DNA of 64,000 nt from positions 22,356 to 86,355 of the forward strand of contig NZ_FUXC01000008.1 of the NCBI RefSeq assembly GCF_900167025.1. The letters run 5' to 3'. Below the pieces are notes generated by a model. It saw only the letters and a list, made by a program, of their open reading frames with translations, was not told the origin of the DNA and did not search any database. Positions within the stretch are counted from its first letter, which is position 1. Each line of letters opens with the position of its first letter. This stretch comes from Treponema berlinense (lineage in GTDB: Bacteria > Spirochaetota > Spirochaetia > Treponematales > Treponemataceae). The translations under genes were made by a program, and so were the position numbers. Shown here in pieces: positions 7,815 through 16,462 of the stretch.

Positions 7815-8573
7815 ATGGAAAATATTTCTACATTAGAAAACAGCTCATCCTTGGTGAGCATAACATTAAAAGAAAACAAATTGAAAAAAGACGGAACTTA
7901 TTACGCTACTGTAACGCGCAATAAGGCAAGCTTCAGGAACATTCTTTCAGAGATTGCGGAAGAAAACAAAGGAATTGACCCGTTCATTCTGCAGTACTGC
8001 GCAATTCTTCTGCAGAAGAAAATCTTAAAATTTCTTGAACAGGGGAAAGCCGTGAACATTCTTGACCTTGGAACTATGTACATTGCAATGGAAGTTTCTG
8101 CAAAGTCAAAAACTGAAGTTCCGCAAAACGGAAAGTTCAAGGTAAGGTTTTCTCCTACAAAACTTACAAGCTCTTCTTTGCAGAAGCTTAGCATTGATAA
8201 AATTGTCTACAACGACAAGTCTCCTGAAATTGATTCTGTGACAGACATCAGCACTGAAGAAGAGAATGTTCTTTCGCTAGGTGCACCGGCAAAAATAACC
8301 GGCGCAAACCTTAAGCTTGGTAGCGAAGAAAGCGGAATCTATTTTGCGGCTATTAGCTCAGATGAAAAATTGGAAGATTCTTCTACTTGGACAAGAATTG
8401 ATGATTCAAAAGTATTCCGCAACAAGCCTGCGGAGCTGAATTTCTTTGTGCCGCAAACTTTGGATTCTTCTAAAGAATACAAAGTTGTAATAAAAACAAA
8501 CTACATTTCCGCAAGCGTTACCCGCAAGGAAATTTTGGAGTCCGTCAGCAGCGCTGTAAAAATAAAAGAATAA
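7815..8573 (+). CDS. HU-like DNA-binding protein with C-terminal DUF4469/Ig-like domain
   Basis: This 252-residue protein has two parts. Residues about 20-115 look like the divergent HU/IHF fold ('HU-HIG'): TVTRNKASFRNILSEIAEENKGID, then a helical segment and VNILDLGTMYIAMEV. Residues about 135-245 are a beta-rich Ig-like domain of the DUF4469 type. Such proteins are common in Bacteroidetes and Treponema, and their exact role is not established. The gene is monocistronic: it is preceded by the 293-bp gap and followed by a strong terminator. It could act as a nucleoid or accessory-element protein; that is inference. Confidence 0.7.
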   Translation: MENISTLENSSSLVSITLKENKLKKDGTYYATVTRNKASFRNILSEIAEENKGIDPFILQYCAILLQKKILKFLEQGKAVNILDLGTMYIAMEVSAKSKTEVPQNGKFKVRFSPTKLTSSSLQKLSIDKIVYNDKSPEIDSVTDISTEEENVLSLGAPAKITGANLKLGSEESGIYFAAISSDEKLEDSSTWTRIDDSKVFRNKPAELNFFVPQTLDSSKEYKVVIKTNYISASVTRKEILESVSSAVKIKE

Positions 8574-8598
8574 CAACGTTGTAGGAACCTCAGTTTTC

Positions 8599-8639
8599 GC
8601 CCGGTTTCAACAAATTCTGCAAAGAACCGGGCTTTTTTA
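8599..8639 (+). terminator. intrinsic terminator after the HU-like gene
   Basis: GCCCGGTT (8599-8606) pairs with AACCGGGC (8625-8632), followed by six T. It stands between convergent genes. Confidence 0.85.
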
Positions 8640-8645
8640 TTTCTT

Positions 8646-9446
8646 TTACGGTCTTAATCCCATTCCGCCTTCAAGTGTGATTGTCTCGCCGCTCATGTAT
8701 TTAAAGTCAGGGGAGGCAAGCTGTACGCAAACCCGGCCGATTTCTTTTTCTACGTCGCCGAAATGTCCCATTGGCGGTGTTTTTACGTTTGCTTTGAATG
8801 CGTCCGGATATGCTTTCTGGAATTTTTCCAGCTGGGCTGTCCAGGCAAGAGGGCAGATTATGTTCACGTTGATTCCGTCCGGTGCCCATTCTGTTGCGGC
8901 GACGCGTGAAAGTCCGCGGATTCCTTCTTTTGCGGCGGCGTATGCGCACTGTCCGTAGTTTCCGAATAATCCGGCTCCAGAAGCAAAATTGATTACTGTT
9001 CCTTTTGTTTCCTTTAAATATGGATAGCAGGCTTTCATATAGTAAAATGCCGCGTACAGTCCTGAATAAAGAGCCAGATTGAACTGGTCTGTTGTGTGTT
9101 CTGCAAGCGGAACTCCGGAAGCCGAGGCCTGGGCATTGTTTACAAGCACGTCAATTCTGCCGAATGTTTCTGCGGCCTGCTTTATAACGTCGTTTACAAC
9201 CGCTTCGTTGTCCGCTCCCGCGTTTACGTCTGCCTGCACGGCAAGAACCTTTATTCCGTATTTTGATTCAAGGTCGGCTTTTGCGTCGTTTAATTTTTGA
9301 AGGTTGCGTCCTGTAATCACAAGGTTTGCGCCTTCTTTTGCGTATGCTGTGGCAATTCCGTATCCGATTGAACCGCAGCTTCCGTCGCTCAAAACCGCCT
9401 TTCCGCCGCCTGTTATAATTGCAACTTTATCTTTTAAAAATCCCAT
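8646..9446 (-). CDS. short-chain dehydrogenase/reductase
   Basis: This 266-residue classical SDR is an NAD(P)-dependent oxidoreductase. The Rossmann motif is TGGG...CGSIGYGIA near residues 12-31, with a small insertion compared with the usual TGxxxGxG. Other landmarks are NNAQ (about 107), the catalytic Ser in NFASGAGLFG (about 153-162) and YAAAK (about 168-172). The substrate cannot be read from the sequence; the C-terminal SGETITLEGGMG is typical of FabG-like enzymes. A ribosome binding site (AGGAG) precedes the start. It lies downstream of hisS on the same strand, 54 bp away, so cotranscription is possible. Confidence 0.9.
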   Translation of the reverse strand: MGFLKDKVAIITGGGKAVLSDGSCGSIGYGIATAYAKEGANLVITGRNLQKLNDAKADLESKYGIKVLAVQADVNAGADNEAVVNDVIKQAAETFGRIDVLVNNAQASASGVPLAEHTTDQFNLALYSGLYAAFYYMKACYPYLKETKGTVINFASGAGLFGNYGQCAYAAAKEGIRGLSRVAATEWAPDGINVNIICPLAWTAQLEKFQKAYPDAFKANVKTPPMGHFGDVEKEIGRVCVQLASPDFKYMSGETITLEGGMGLRP

Positions 9447-9500
9447 AGTTTCTCCTGATGTGTTTTGTTTTGCTTTTTTATCAGATAAAACTATCCAAGA

Positions 9501-10808
9501 CTATTTTTCTGAAAGAATTTTTTCTGCCGCCTGTTCAACCGTCAAATTTTCAAACTGCTCGCGTGTGGCGAGTTTTTTTAAGGTCAAAACATTTTTTTCG
9601 GCTTCGTTTGTTCCGATTAAAATTCCCCATGGGACTGTCTTTGCATCTGTTACTGCATATTGCTGCGCCATTTTTTTTGCTTCCGGAAAAACTTCTACGT
9701 TGATTCCTTTTTGGCGCAGTTTTTCTGCAACTCCCTGATAGTGAACCGCAAGCGATTTATCCATGCAGTAGATTTCTACATCGAGATAGCTTCCTTTTTT
9801 GCCTGTTTTTCCAAGCTGCTCAAGACCTGCAAGAAGACGGTCGAGCCCGATCGAAGCTCCTACGCCAGGAAGTTTTGTTTTTGTGTAAAGGCCTGCAAGG
9901 TTGTCGTAGCGTCCTCCAGAACATACTGAGCCGATTGACGGAAGTTCGTTTAAGAAAGTTTCGTAAACAACGCCGGTATAATAATCAAGTCCGCGTGTAA
10001 TCGAAGGGTCCAGAACGTAAGTTGCCTCAATTCCTGCCGCCTTCATCATATTGTAAATATCGCGCATTCTCTGGCTGTCGCTGTCTTCTCCGCCTGCCAT
10101 CTGCTCAATCATGCTCAAAGTTGAGTCAAAGTCGGTGGAGCCGGAAATATATGTCAAAATCTGGTCTGCTTTTTCTTCGGACTGTGTATATTCAACAAGT
10201 TCTTTTTTTACTTCTTCTTTTCCGACTTTTGCAAGCTTGTCAACTGAACGCAAAATGTCTTCTGATTTTTCTGCAACGCCGAGTTTTGCAAGAAAACGGT
10301 TAAAAATTCCGCGGTGATTTACGTGAATCGTAATGTCTTTTACTCCGATTTCCGCAAGAGCTGCACGCATAATGCTCAGAATTTCAAAATCAGCCGCAGC
10401 TGAATCCGAGCCTACTGTGTCAATGTCGCACTGTATAAATTCGCGGTAACGTCCAGCCTGTGGTTTTTCGCCGCGCCAGACTTTTGAAAGATGGTATCTT
10501 TTAAAAGGAAAATAAAGTTCGCTCTCGTGTTCTGCTGTAAAACGCGCAAAAGGAACAGTCAGGTCAAAACGCAGGGCAACATCACGTTTTCCGTTGTCCA
10601 AAAATCTAAAAACCTGTTTTTCTGTTTCGCCGTTGGATTTTCTCAAAAGAATCTCAGAATATTCGAGAACTGGGGTGTCGATAGGAACAAAACCGTATGA
10701 GCGGTAAACCTTTGTAATTTTTTCCATAAGTCCGGAACGTTCAATTTCGTTTTCCGGTAAAATGTCGCGGAAGCCTTTAAGCACGCGCGGTTGAATTAAA
10801 CTAGCCAT
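9501..10808 (-). CDS. hisS: histidine-tRNA ligase
   Basis: This enzyme charges tRNA-His with histidine in the cytoplasm. At 435 residues it has the class II core: motif 1 region near the N-terminus, motif 2 (YREFIQCDIDTVGS, about 120-135), the histidine-specific GLDYYTGVVYE (about 270) and motif 3 (GVGASIGLDRLL, about 315-326). The C-terminal anticodon-binding domain follows. The start is at 10808. No ribosome binding site is seen; a promoter ends only 8 nt before the ATG, so the transcript is probably leaderless or nearly so. Confidence 0.96.
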   Translation of the reverse strand: MASLIQPRVLKGFRDILPENEIERSGLMEKITKVYRSYGFVPIDTPVLEYSEILLRKSNGETEKQVFRFLDNGKRDVALRFDLTVPFARFTAEHESELYFPFKRYHLSKVWRGEKPQAGRYREFIQCDIDTVGSDSAAADFEILSIMRAALAEIGVKDITIHVNHRGIFNRFLAKLGVAEKSEDILRSVDKLAKVGKEEVKKELVEYTQSEEKADQILTYISGSTDFDSTLSMIEQMAGGEDSDSQRMRDIYNMMKAAGIEATYVLDPSITRGLDYYTGVVYETFLNELPSIGSVCSGGRYDNLAGLYTKTKLPGVGASIGLDRLLAGLEQLGKTGKKGSYLDVEIYCMDKSLAVHYQGVAEKLRQKGINVEVFPEAKKMAQQYAVTDAKTVPWGILIGTNEAEKNVLTLKKLATREQFENLTVEQAAEKILSEK

Positions 10809-10816
10809 AATTCAAT

Positions 10817-10845
10817 ATGATACAAAAAAAAAACACTTTATACAA
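10817..10845 (-). promoter_or_regulatory. hisS promoter, predicted leaderless
   Basis: On the minus strand TTGTAT (10840-10845), a 17-bp spacer and TATCAT (10817-10822) are followed by eight bases and the hisS ATG. Confidence 0.55.
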
Positions 10846-11022
10846 ACAAAAAAAATTGGAGCGCATTTCCTGCCTGCGACCGTCCCTGCACAGTTACGCT
10901 GCCGCTTCATCCGCTTTGCGGACGCTTGCGCGCTGTTCCGGCACGGGCTGGAATTTGTCCCTTCATGAACAGTTTTTTGTCCGCACCTTTTTGTCGTTTC
11001 GTTTTCTTTTTTTTGAAAGCCC

Positions 11023-12150
11023 TTATTCAGCAAAATCTTCAAAATTAACGCCAGAGCCGGCTTTTACTTCGTGTTTGAGCGTTTTTCCTGTAATTTCTTC
11101 AAGAAACTTCGGGCTTATTCCAGGCGTTAGAACCTTTTCTGTCCGCAAAACCGCGACATCTCCGTTTTTTATTTTTTCTCCAGCTTTCATGTCGTTTATA
11201 AAATGCAGGCTCCGGTTTGTGCGTCCGTAGTTTTGTTTTTCGGAAGGCGCAAGTTCCTTTTTTCCGCTTCCTAAAATTTTTTCGACGCGCTCTTTTCCGT
11301 AAGTTTCGCCCATCTGCCTGATTATTTCCATTTCGCCTTTTTCTGTTCCGTAATGCCTCAGAACCGCATCGCTTTGGTGGACTGTGTGGCACATAAATCC
11401 GAATTGTTCCGCTGTAAGCGCCACTGGATCGTCAAGTCCGTCGGTTTCTTTGCTTAAGGTTATGTGCTTTTCAATCATTTTTGCGCCCTGGCTTACCGCA
11501 AGGCAGGGAACCAGAACAGGATCGAGGGAATGGTCGCTGACTCCGCAGCCGATTCCAAATTTTTTGCTTAGTGTTTTTATTACGCGCAGGTTGTATTCAT
11601 CTTCGGGAGCCGGATAAAAAGTTATGCAGTGCAAAAGTGTAATTTGCTCTGTTCCCAAAATGTCAATCGCGTTTTGAATGTCTTTTAGTTCGGAAACTCC
11701 GCTTGAAATTATTACAGGAACTGATTTTTTGCCGTTTTTTTTCTGTTCGCAGCGGAATTCTGCAAGCGCTTTTAAAAGCGGAAAATGGTTTAGTTCCGGG
11801 CTTGCAATTTTTACGTAGTCCGGCTCAATTTTTAAAAGTTCTTCAAGAGATTTTAGTCCAAAAGGCGAGCAGATAAATTTTACATTTTTTGAACGGGCGT
11901 AATCACTGCATTTTTTGAAAAATTCGCTTTTTACTTCGAGAGCCTTAAAACGGTCGTAAAGCCGCACTTTTCCGCCGGGAAGCTCTACAAAACCTGTGTT
12001 TGGATGCAAAATTTCGTCAGCATAAACCCATTGAAATTTTACGGCGTCCGCTCCGGCTTCAATCGCCGCGTCCATAAGTTCTACGGCTTTTTCAAAATTT
12101 CCGCCGTGTGCCGTTCCGATTTCTGCAATTATAAAAGTAGAATTTTTCAT
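11023..12150 (-). CDS. NeuB/SpsE-family N-acetylneuraminate (nonulosonate) synthase
   Basis: This 375-residue enzyme condenses phosphoenolpyruvate with an amino sugar to make a nine-carbon nonulosonic acid. The TIM-barrel NeuB domain covers about residues 1-275: IIAEIGTAHGG at the start, DAVKFQW, SPFGLKSLEELL, KIASPEL, ISSGVSE and SDHSLDPV. A C-terminal SAF domain (about 305-375, NRSLHFINDMKAGEKI) is also typical. A ribosome binding site (AGGAC) precedes the ATG. The product is likely used on surface or flagellar glycans; the dehydratase and DegT aminotransferase at 22614-25337 could serve the same pathway. Whether the sugar is sialic, legionaminic or pseudaminic cannot be told. Confidence 0.88.
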   Translation of the reverse strand: MKNSTFIIAEIGTAHGGNFEKAVELMDAAIEAGADAVKFQWVYADEILHPNTGFVELPGGKVRLYDRFKALEVKSEFFKKCSDYARSKNVKFICSPFGLKSLEELLKIEPDYVKIASPELNHFPLLKALAEFRCEQKKNGKKSVPVIISSGVSELKDIQNAIDILGTEQITLLHCITFYPAPEDEYNLRVIKTLSKKFGIGCGVSDHSLDPVLVPCLAVSQGAKMIEKHITLSKETDGLDDPVALTAEQFGFMCHTVHQSDAVLRHYGTEKGEMEIIRQMGETYGKERVEKILGSGKKELAPSEKQNYGRTNRSLHFINDMKAGEKIKNGDVAVLRTEKVLTPGISPKFLEEITGKTLKHEVKAGSGVNFEDFAE

Positions 12151-12181
12151 AAAAGTCCTGATTTTTATTCTTTTTATTTAA

Positions 12182-12211
12182 TTGTAACATTTTAAACTGT
12201 TGTGGTAAAAT
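12182..12211 (+). promoter_or_regulatory. promoter giving a leaderless transcript of the TIGR03546 gene
   Basis: TTGTAA (12182-12187), an 18-bp spacer and TAAAAT (12206-12211), then six bases and the ATG at 12218. No ribosome binding site is present. Confidence 0.6.
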
Positions 12212-12217
12212 GAAAGA

Positions 12218-12730
12218 ATGTTAAATAAACTTATAAAACTTTTAAAGGCTTTTAACGGCAATGTAAATCCTGGCGAAATCGCCCATGCCTTTGCCTGCGG
12301 CGCAATTCTTGGTCTTATGCCAAAGAATAATCTTTTATGGTATTTGGTCCTGGTTTTTATTCTTTTTGTAAGGATAAATAAACCTTCCTATCTTTTAATG
12401 ATTTTGCTCGGCTCTGCTGTTTCGCCTGCTTTTGACGGTCTTTTTGACAGTATCGGCTACTGGTTTTTGACTCTTCCTTCGCTTGCTCCTTTTTTTGCGC
12501 GTCTTATCGAAATTCCTTTTGTCGCGTTTACAAAATTTAACAATACAGTCGTAATGGGAAGTTTTTTGTGCGGAATCCTTCTATATATTCCTCTTTATGC
12601 ATTTGCAAGACTTCTTGTTTTTGTATGGAGAAAATACGCGGCTGACTTTATCCGTAACTCAAAAATATTCAAGGTTATAAATAAACTTCCTTTGATTTCT
12701 AAAATTGCTTCAATGGCGGGAGAGCGGTAA
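12218..12730 (+). CDS. TIGR03546-type integral membrane protein
   Basis: This 170-residue membrane protein has about four hydrophobic segments (roughly residues 22-52, 57-78, 83-95 and 110-135). Features such as PGEIAHAFACGAILGLMPKNNLLW near the N-terminus match the spirochaete family TIGR03546, related to DUF2062. Its stop codon overlaps the start of the next gene by 1 bp (TAATG), and in treponemes this gene sits next to a TIGR03545 gene as here. The function is unknown. The start is fixed by the leaderless promoter geometry. Confidence 0.78.
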   Translation: MLNKLIKLLKAFNGNVNPGEIAHAFACGAILGLMPKNNLLWYLVLVFILFVRINKPSYLLMILLGSAVSPAFDGLFDSIGYWFLTLPSLAPFFARLIEIPFVAFTKFNNTVVMGSFLCGILLYIPLYAFARLLVFVWRKYAADFIRNSKIFKVINKLPLISKIASMAGER

Positions 12731-14936
12731 TGGCTGAAAAAACTAAAAAAATAAAAAAAACAAAGGCTCCAAAAACCGAAAAAAAATATCCGCGCTCAAA
12801 ACTTCCTTCGATTTTTAAAAAAGCATATTCTTCTAAAAAGTTTGAAGGCAAAATAGAAAAAAAACTCTATGTTCCTGCCGACAAGACTTATGTTTCTTCA
12901 CTTTTTAAGCAGTCGAAGGACAAAAAGGGCAGGGATGTTCTTCGTGTTCCTGCTGAATGTGAATTTACAAAAAAAGAAATAAAGCGCCTTAAGCTTCTTG
13001 CAAAACAAATCAAGGCAAACAAAGGCAGAATAAAGGTTGTTCCTTTTATTGCGGTTGCCGCCGTAATTGCTGCGCTTGGAATTACAGTAACTATTTTTAA
13101 AAATCCTGTTGCAAAAATCGCGATTAGAAGCGGAATGCAGGGAATCTTTGGCGCAAAGTGCGATGTTGGTTCTGTAGATATTCAGTTTTTTGATTCTCAT
13201 GTTACCATCGAAAATTTTGCCCAGGCTTCGAGCGATGATGAATTTAAAAATCTTTTTGAATTTAAACGCCTCGATTTAAATTTCAATCTGACAAATCTTT
13301 TGCTGGCAAAATTTCATGCTCAAAATATCGAAATTACGGGAATTGAGCTTGGTACAGAGCGAAAAACGAGCGGAAAACTTGCCGTAAAACCGAAAGATAA
13401 AAAAGAAAAGGCAAAGAAAAACGATTCGACAGGTTTTTATGATTCTCTAAAAGAAAAAATCGGAACTGATCCCGACGCCGCAAAAAAAGCGATTACGGAA
13501 CTTTTTACAATGTATGATCCGACGGCAATTGCAGAAAATATAAAGGAAAATCTCCAGTCGCAAAAAGTTGCAAAAGAAGTCGAGGAAGAATTAAAGGTTC
13601 TTGTCGAAAACTGGAAAAATAAACCAGACGAGTTAAAAAAGAGTGTTGAAGAAGTTCAGAATGCGACAAAATCGCTTTCAAATTTGAATGTTTCTAAGGT
13701 AACTCCGGCAGAAATTCCTTCTCTCCTAAAACAGATTGAACAAGCCGGTTCTACCGTAAAAAAAGCAAAGGCCGATATGGAAACAACTCTCTCTTCTTTT
13801 GAAGGTGACCAGAAAAAAATAAAGCAGCTGCAGAAAAAACTTGAAGATTCAATCGCTTCTGACAAAAATCTTCTTTCTGCCCAGGTTTCTGTTCTTGATC
13901 CAAAAAAAGCAAAGTCGGCTCTGAACGATTCTATAAACCAGGCCGGATACGCGCTTTTAGGGCAATATTATCCGTATTTAAAAGATTTGATTTCCTATGC
14001 TTCTTCAATGAAGGCTTCGGGGGCAAATTCTAAAGAAAGAGAAAAGGCCAATAAAAAAGCGGTCGAAAAGGCAAAAAAAGAAAGCAAACGTTTTGCCGGT
14101 CGTTACGTTTATTGGAAAAAAGACACTGTTCCAAAGCTTCTTATCGAAAAAGTTCATGGTTCTGGTAGCGGAATTGAACTTTTTGCCACAAATATTTCAA
14201 GCGATATGAATAAGCGCGGCGACCTTGGATTGTAAAGGGCAGTGTAAAGAAAAGTCAGTGTGTTCACAATGCCAATCTTACGGTTGACGCAAGGTCAGGA
14301 ACAAAAGCGCATCTTGTCGAAGCCGGATATTCTGGAAGCAACTTCCCTTTGACTTTCGATTTGTCAAAAAAAGGCGGTTCGGACGTTATTGAAAAAATTG
14401 AAGGAAAATCGACGGTCAGCGCATCCATTGCTGCGGATTCGGATTTTAGTTTTTCTGGAAATGCAAGACTTAATATGAATCCTGCAACCGTAACTGGCGG
14501 AGAACTTGGCTCAGAAACTGCAACGAGAATTTACACGACCGCGCTAAAATCAATCAAGTCTCTTAATCTTGGAGCAGGTTTTTCTTTTAGTGAAAAATCA
14601 GGCGTTGGTTTAAAACTTGATACGAATTTTGACACTCTTCTTGCAGATGCAATTTCCAGCGTTGCAAATGCCGAATTTGAAAATGTAAAAAAAGATGTGG
14701 CTGCAAAGTTGAATGAGCAGATTGCTTCTTCAGAAACTGCAAAGAAATATATTTCTCAGTTTGGCGATATTTCTGCAAAGCTTAACGGTCAGAAAAACAG
14801 TTTTGATTCTATTTCAAAACAGCTTAACCAAAAACAGTCTGAACTTAAGAAAAAAACTGGCGATGCTGCAAAAAACAAGGCTTCTCAGGCCGCTTCAAAT
14901 GCCGCAAGTTCTTTCTTAAAAGGATTGAAAAAATAA
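12730..14936 (+). pseudogene. TIGR03545-type membrane protein interrupted by a frameshift
   Basis: The first part (12730-14235, 501 codons) starts with a Lys-rich segment, has one membrane segment (VVPFIAVAAVIAALGITVTIF, split by no break) near residue 100, then an AsmA-like start (VGSVDIQFFDSHVTIENF) and long coiled-coil stretches. It ends abruptly in RGDLGL and stop. The second part continues in another frame to 14936 (SVKKSQC...NFPLTFDL...). Adding one C in the bases GACCTTGG near 14222-14230 restores RGDPWIVKGSVKKS and one continuous reading frame of about 735 residues. So either the gene is newly broken or the assembly lost a base. The length of the restored frame and the pairing with TIGR03546 support the family call. 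The function is unknown, probably cell envelope. Confidence 0.8.
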
Positions 14937-15042
14937 AATGCTAATATGCTGTTGATAACAGTTTGGTTTTATGTTAAACTACAAAATCTAAACTTGTTTG
15001 TATATTATAAAGCCAAAAGATTGGCTTTTTATAGGAGTTATC

Positions 15043-15783
15043 ATGTCAGGACACAGTAAATGGGCAACCATTAAACATGCAAAAGGTATTGCAGATGCTA
15101 AACGCGGTAAACTGTTCACAAAATTCATTAAGGAAATTTCAATTGCCGCAAGAATGGGTGGTGGAGATCCAAACTCAAACCCACGTCTCCGTACTGTAAT
15201 CATTAAGGCTCGTGCAGCTAACATGCCTAAAGATAACATCGAACGTGCTATCAAAAAAGGTACTGGTGAAGACGGCGCAACATCTTACGAAGAACTTGTA
15301 TACGAAGGATATGCTCCGGGCGGAGTTGCTGTTCTGGTTGAAGTTCTTACAGACAACCACAACCGTGCGGCCGCAGATGTTCGCAATATTTTTACAAAAT
15401 CAGGCGGAAACCTCGGAACTTCTGGTTCTGTAAGCCGCATGTTCCAGCGCAAAGGTACAATCGAACTTGATGCTGAAAAAGTAAACGAAGATGAAGTTAT
15501 GGAAACAGCTCTCGAAGCTGGCGCAGACGACATTGTAAACGAAGATGGAGTTATCACAGTAACTACAGCTCCAGACGCATTCTCTGCTGTTGCAGATGCT
15601 CTCGCGGCAAAAGGTTTTGAAACACTTTCTGCTGACGTTGGCATGGTTCCAGACGCTTACACTGCTGTTGACAAGGATACTGCTGCAAAAGTTCAGAAAC
15701 TTATCGACCGTCTTGAAGACAACGATGATGTTCAGAACGTTTACCACACAGCTGAATATCCAGAAGACTTTGAGATGGAGTAA
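15043..15783 (+). CDS. yebC: YebC/PmpR-family regulator
   Basis: This 246-residue protein starts with MSGHSKWATIKHAK, the family signature, followed by GKLFTKFIKEI and ARMGGGDP. YebC/TACO1 proteins act as transcription regulators and, in several bacteria, help translation of proline-rich stretches. I chose the ATG at 15043 because AGGAG lies 6 nt upstream; an ORF start at 14998 has none. It directly precedes ruvC, a frequent arrangement, but a strong terminator separates them. Codons look host-adapted (high use of TCT/GGT/CTT). Confidence 0.95.
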   Translation: MSGHSKWATIKHAKGIADAKRGKLFTKFIKEISIAARMGGGDPNSNPRLRTVIIKARAANMPKDNIERAIKKGTGEDGATSYEELVYEGYAPGGVAVLVEVLTDNHNRAAADVRNIFTKSGGNLGTSGSVSRMFQRKGTIELDAEKVNEDEVMETALEAGADDIVNEDGVITVTTAPDAFSAVADALAAKGFETLSADVGMVPDAYTAVDKDTAAKVQKLIDRLEDNDDVQNVYHTAEYPEDFEME

Positions 15784-15813
15784 TCCTTAAGACTTTTTAA
15801 TCAAAGTTTTGCA

Positions 15814-15841
15814 AAACCACGGGCTTTCCCGTGGTTTTTTT
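15814..15841 (+). terminator. intrinsic terminator after yebC
   Basis: ACCACGGG (15816-15823), a four-base loop and CCCGTGGT (15828-15835) are followed by a run of T. Confidence 0.9.
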
Positions 15842-16453
15842 ATGGCTTATGATTTTTGCTGTGTAAAAAATATTTTTCAGTGTGGTTTTATTTTGAAAAA
15901 GTTTGAAGAATTGCCCGGAACAAAAATTTTTGAAAAAACTGAAAGTTCTCCAGTTAAGGATTCTCCAAAAATCCGGCGTGTAATCGGTATCGATCCTGGA
16001 CTTGCAAACACTGGTTTTGGAATAGTTGATTTTTTTAGCGGCCGCTACAGAATGGTAAGTTACGGTTGCATTACGACAAAAAGTTCTGACAGCCTTTCTC
16101 AAAGGCTCTTAAAAATCGCTTCAAGTTTGCAGGCTGTTATTGATGAATTTAAGCCGACAGAAGCTTCGATGGAAGAGCTGTTTTTTGTAAAGAATATTAC
16201 ATCTGGAATTTCTGTTGCGGAGGCTAAAGGTGTTTGTACGCTGATTGTCGCGCAAAATTGTATTCCTCTGTCAGAATATAAGCCGAATCAAATAAAACAG
16301 GCTGTCACCGGAACTACAAAGTCGGACAAAAAACTTGTCGAAAAATATGTAAAAATTCTTCTCGGTCTGGAAACTGAGCCAAAACCAGACCATGCGGCTG
16401 ACGCTCTTGCAGGCGCAATAACACATCTTCATTACAATTTAAAAATCTGCTAG
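15842..16453 (+). CDS. ruvC: Holliday junction endonuclease RuvC
   Basis: This enzyme cleaves Holliday junctions in recombinational repair. The catalytic residues are visible: Asp in RVIGIDPGLANTGFG, Glu in SMEELFF and Asp/Asp in KPDHAADALAG near the C-terminus. The protein has about 45 residues before the core, longer than usual for RuvC. The start is uncertain. The ATG at 15842 falls right on the yebC terminator T-run, and a near-identical stretch follows the rpsD terminator where it is non-coding; the in-frame TTG at 15893 is the alternative. ruvA and ruvB follow, giving a ruvCAB cluster. Confidence 0.9.
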   Translation: MAYDFCCVKNIFQCGFILKKFEELPGTKIFEKTESSPVKDSPKIRRVIGIDPGLANTGFGIVDFFSGRYRMVSYGCITTKSSDSLSQRLLKIASSLQAVIDEFKPTEASMEELFFVKNITSGISVAEAKGVCTLIVAQNCIPLSEYKPNQIKQAVTGTTKSDKKLVEKYVKILLGLETEPKPDHAADALAGAITHLHYNLKIC

Positions 16454-16456
16454 AAT
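16428..16456 (+). promoter_or_regulatory. extended -10 promoter of ruvA, predicted leaderless
   Basis: TGC precedes TAGAAT (16451-16456), overlapping the ruvC stop codon. A weak TTCATT lies 17 bp upstream. Six bases separate the -10 box from the ruvA ATG, with no ribosome binding site. Confidence 0.45.
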
Positions 16457-16462
16457 AAAACT

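Noticed and set aside
10812-11042. A 76-codon minus-strand frame in the GC-rich gap below neuB
   Set aside because: Its residues (Arg/Gln/Cys-rich) reflect local GC content only, and it overlaps the hisS promoter.
15809-15841. Longer ruvC start
   Set aside because: The extension runs through the yebC terminator hairpin.
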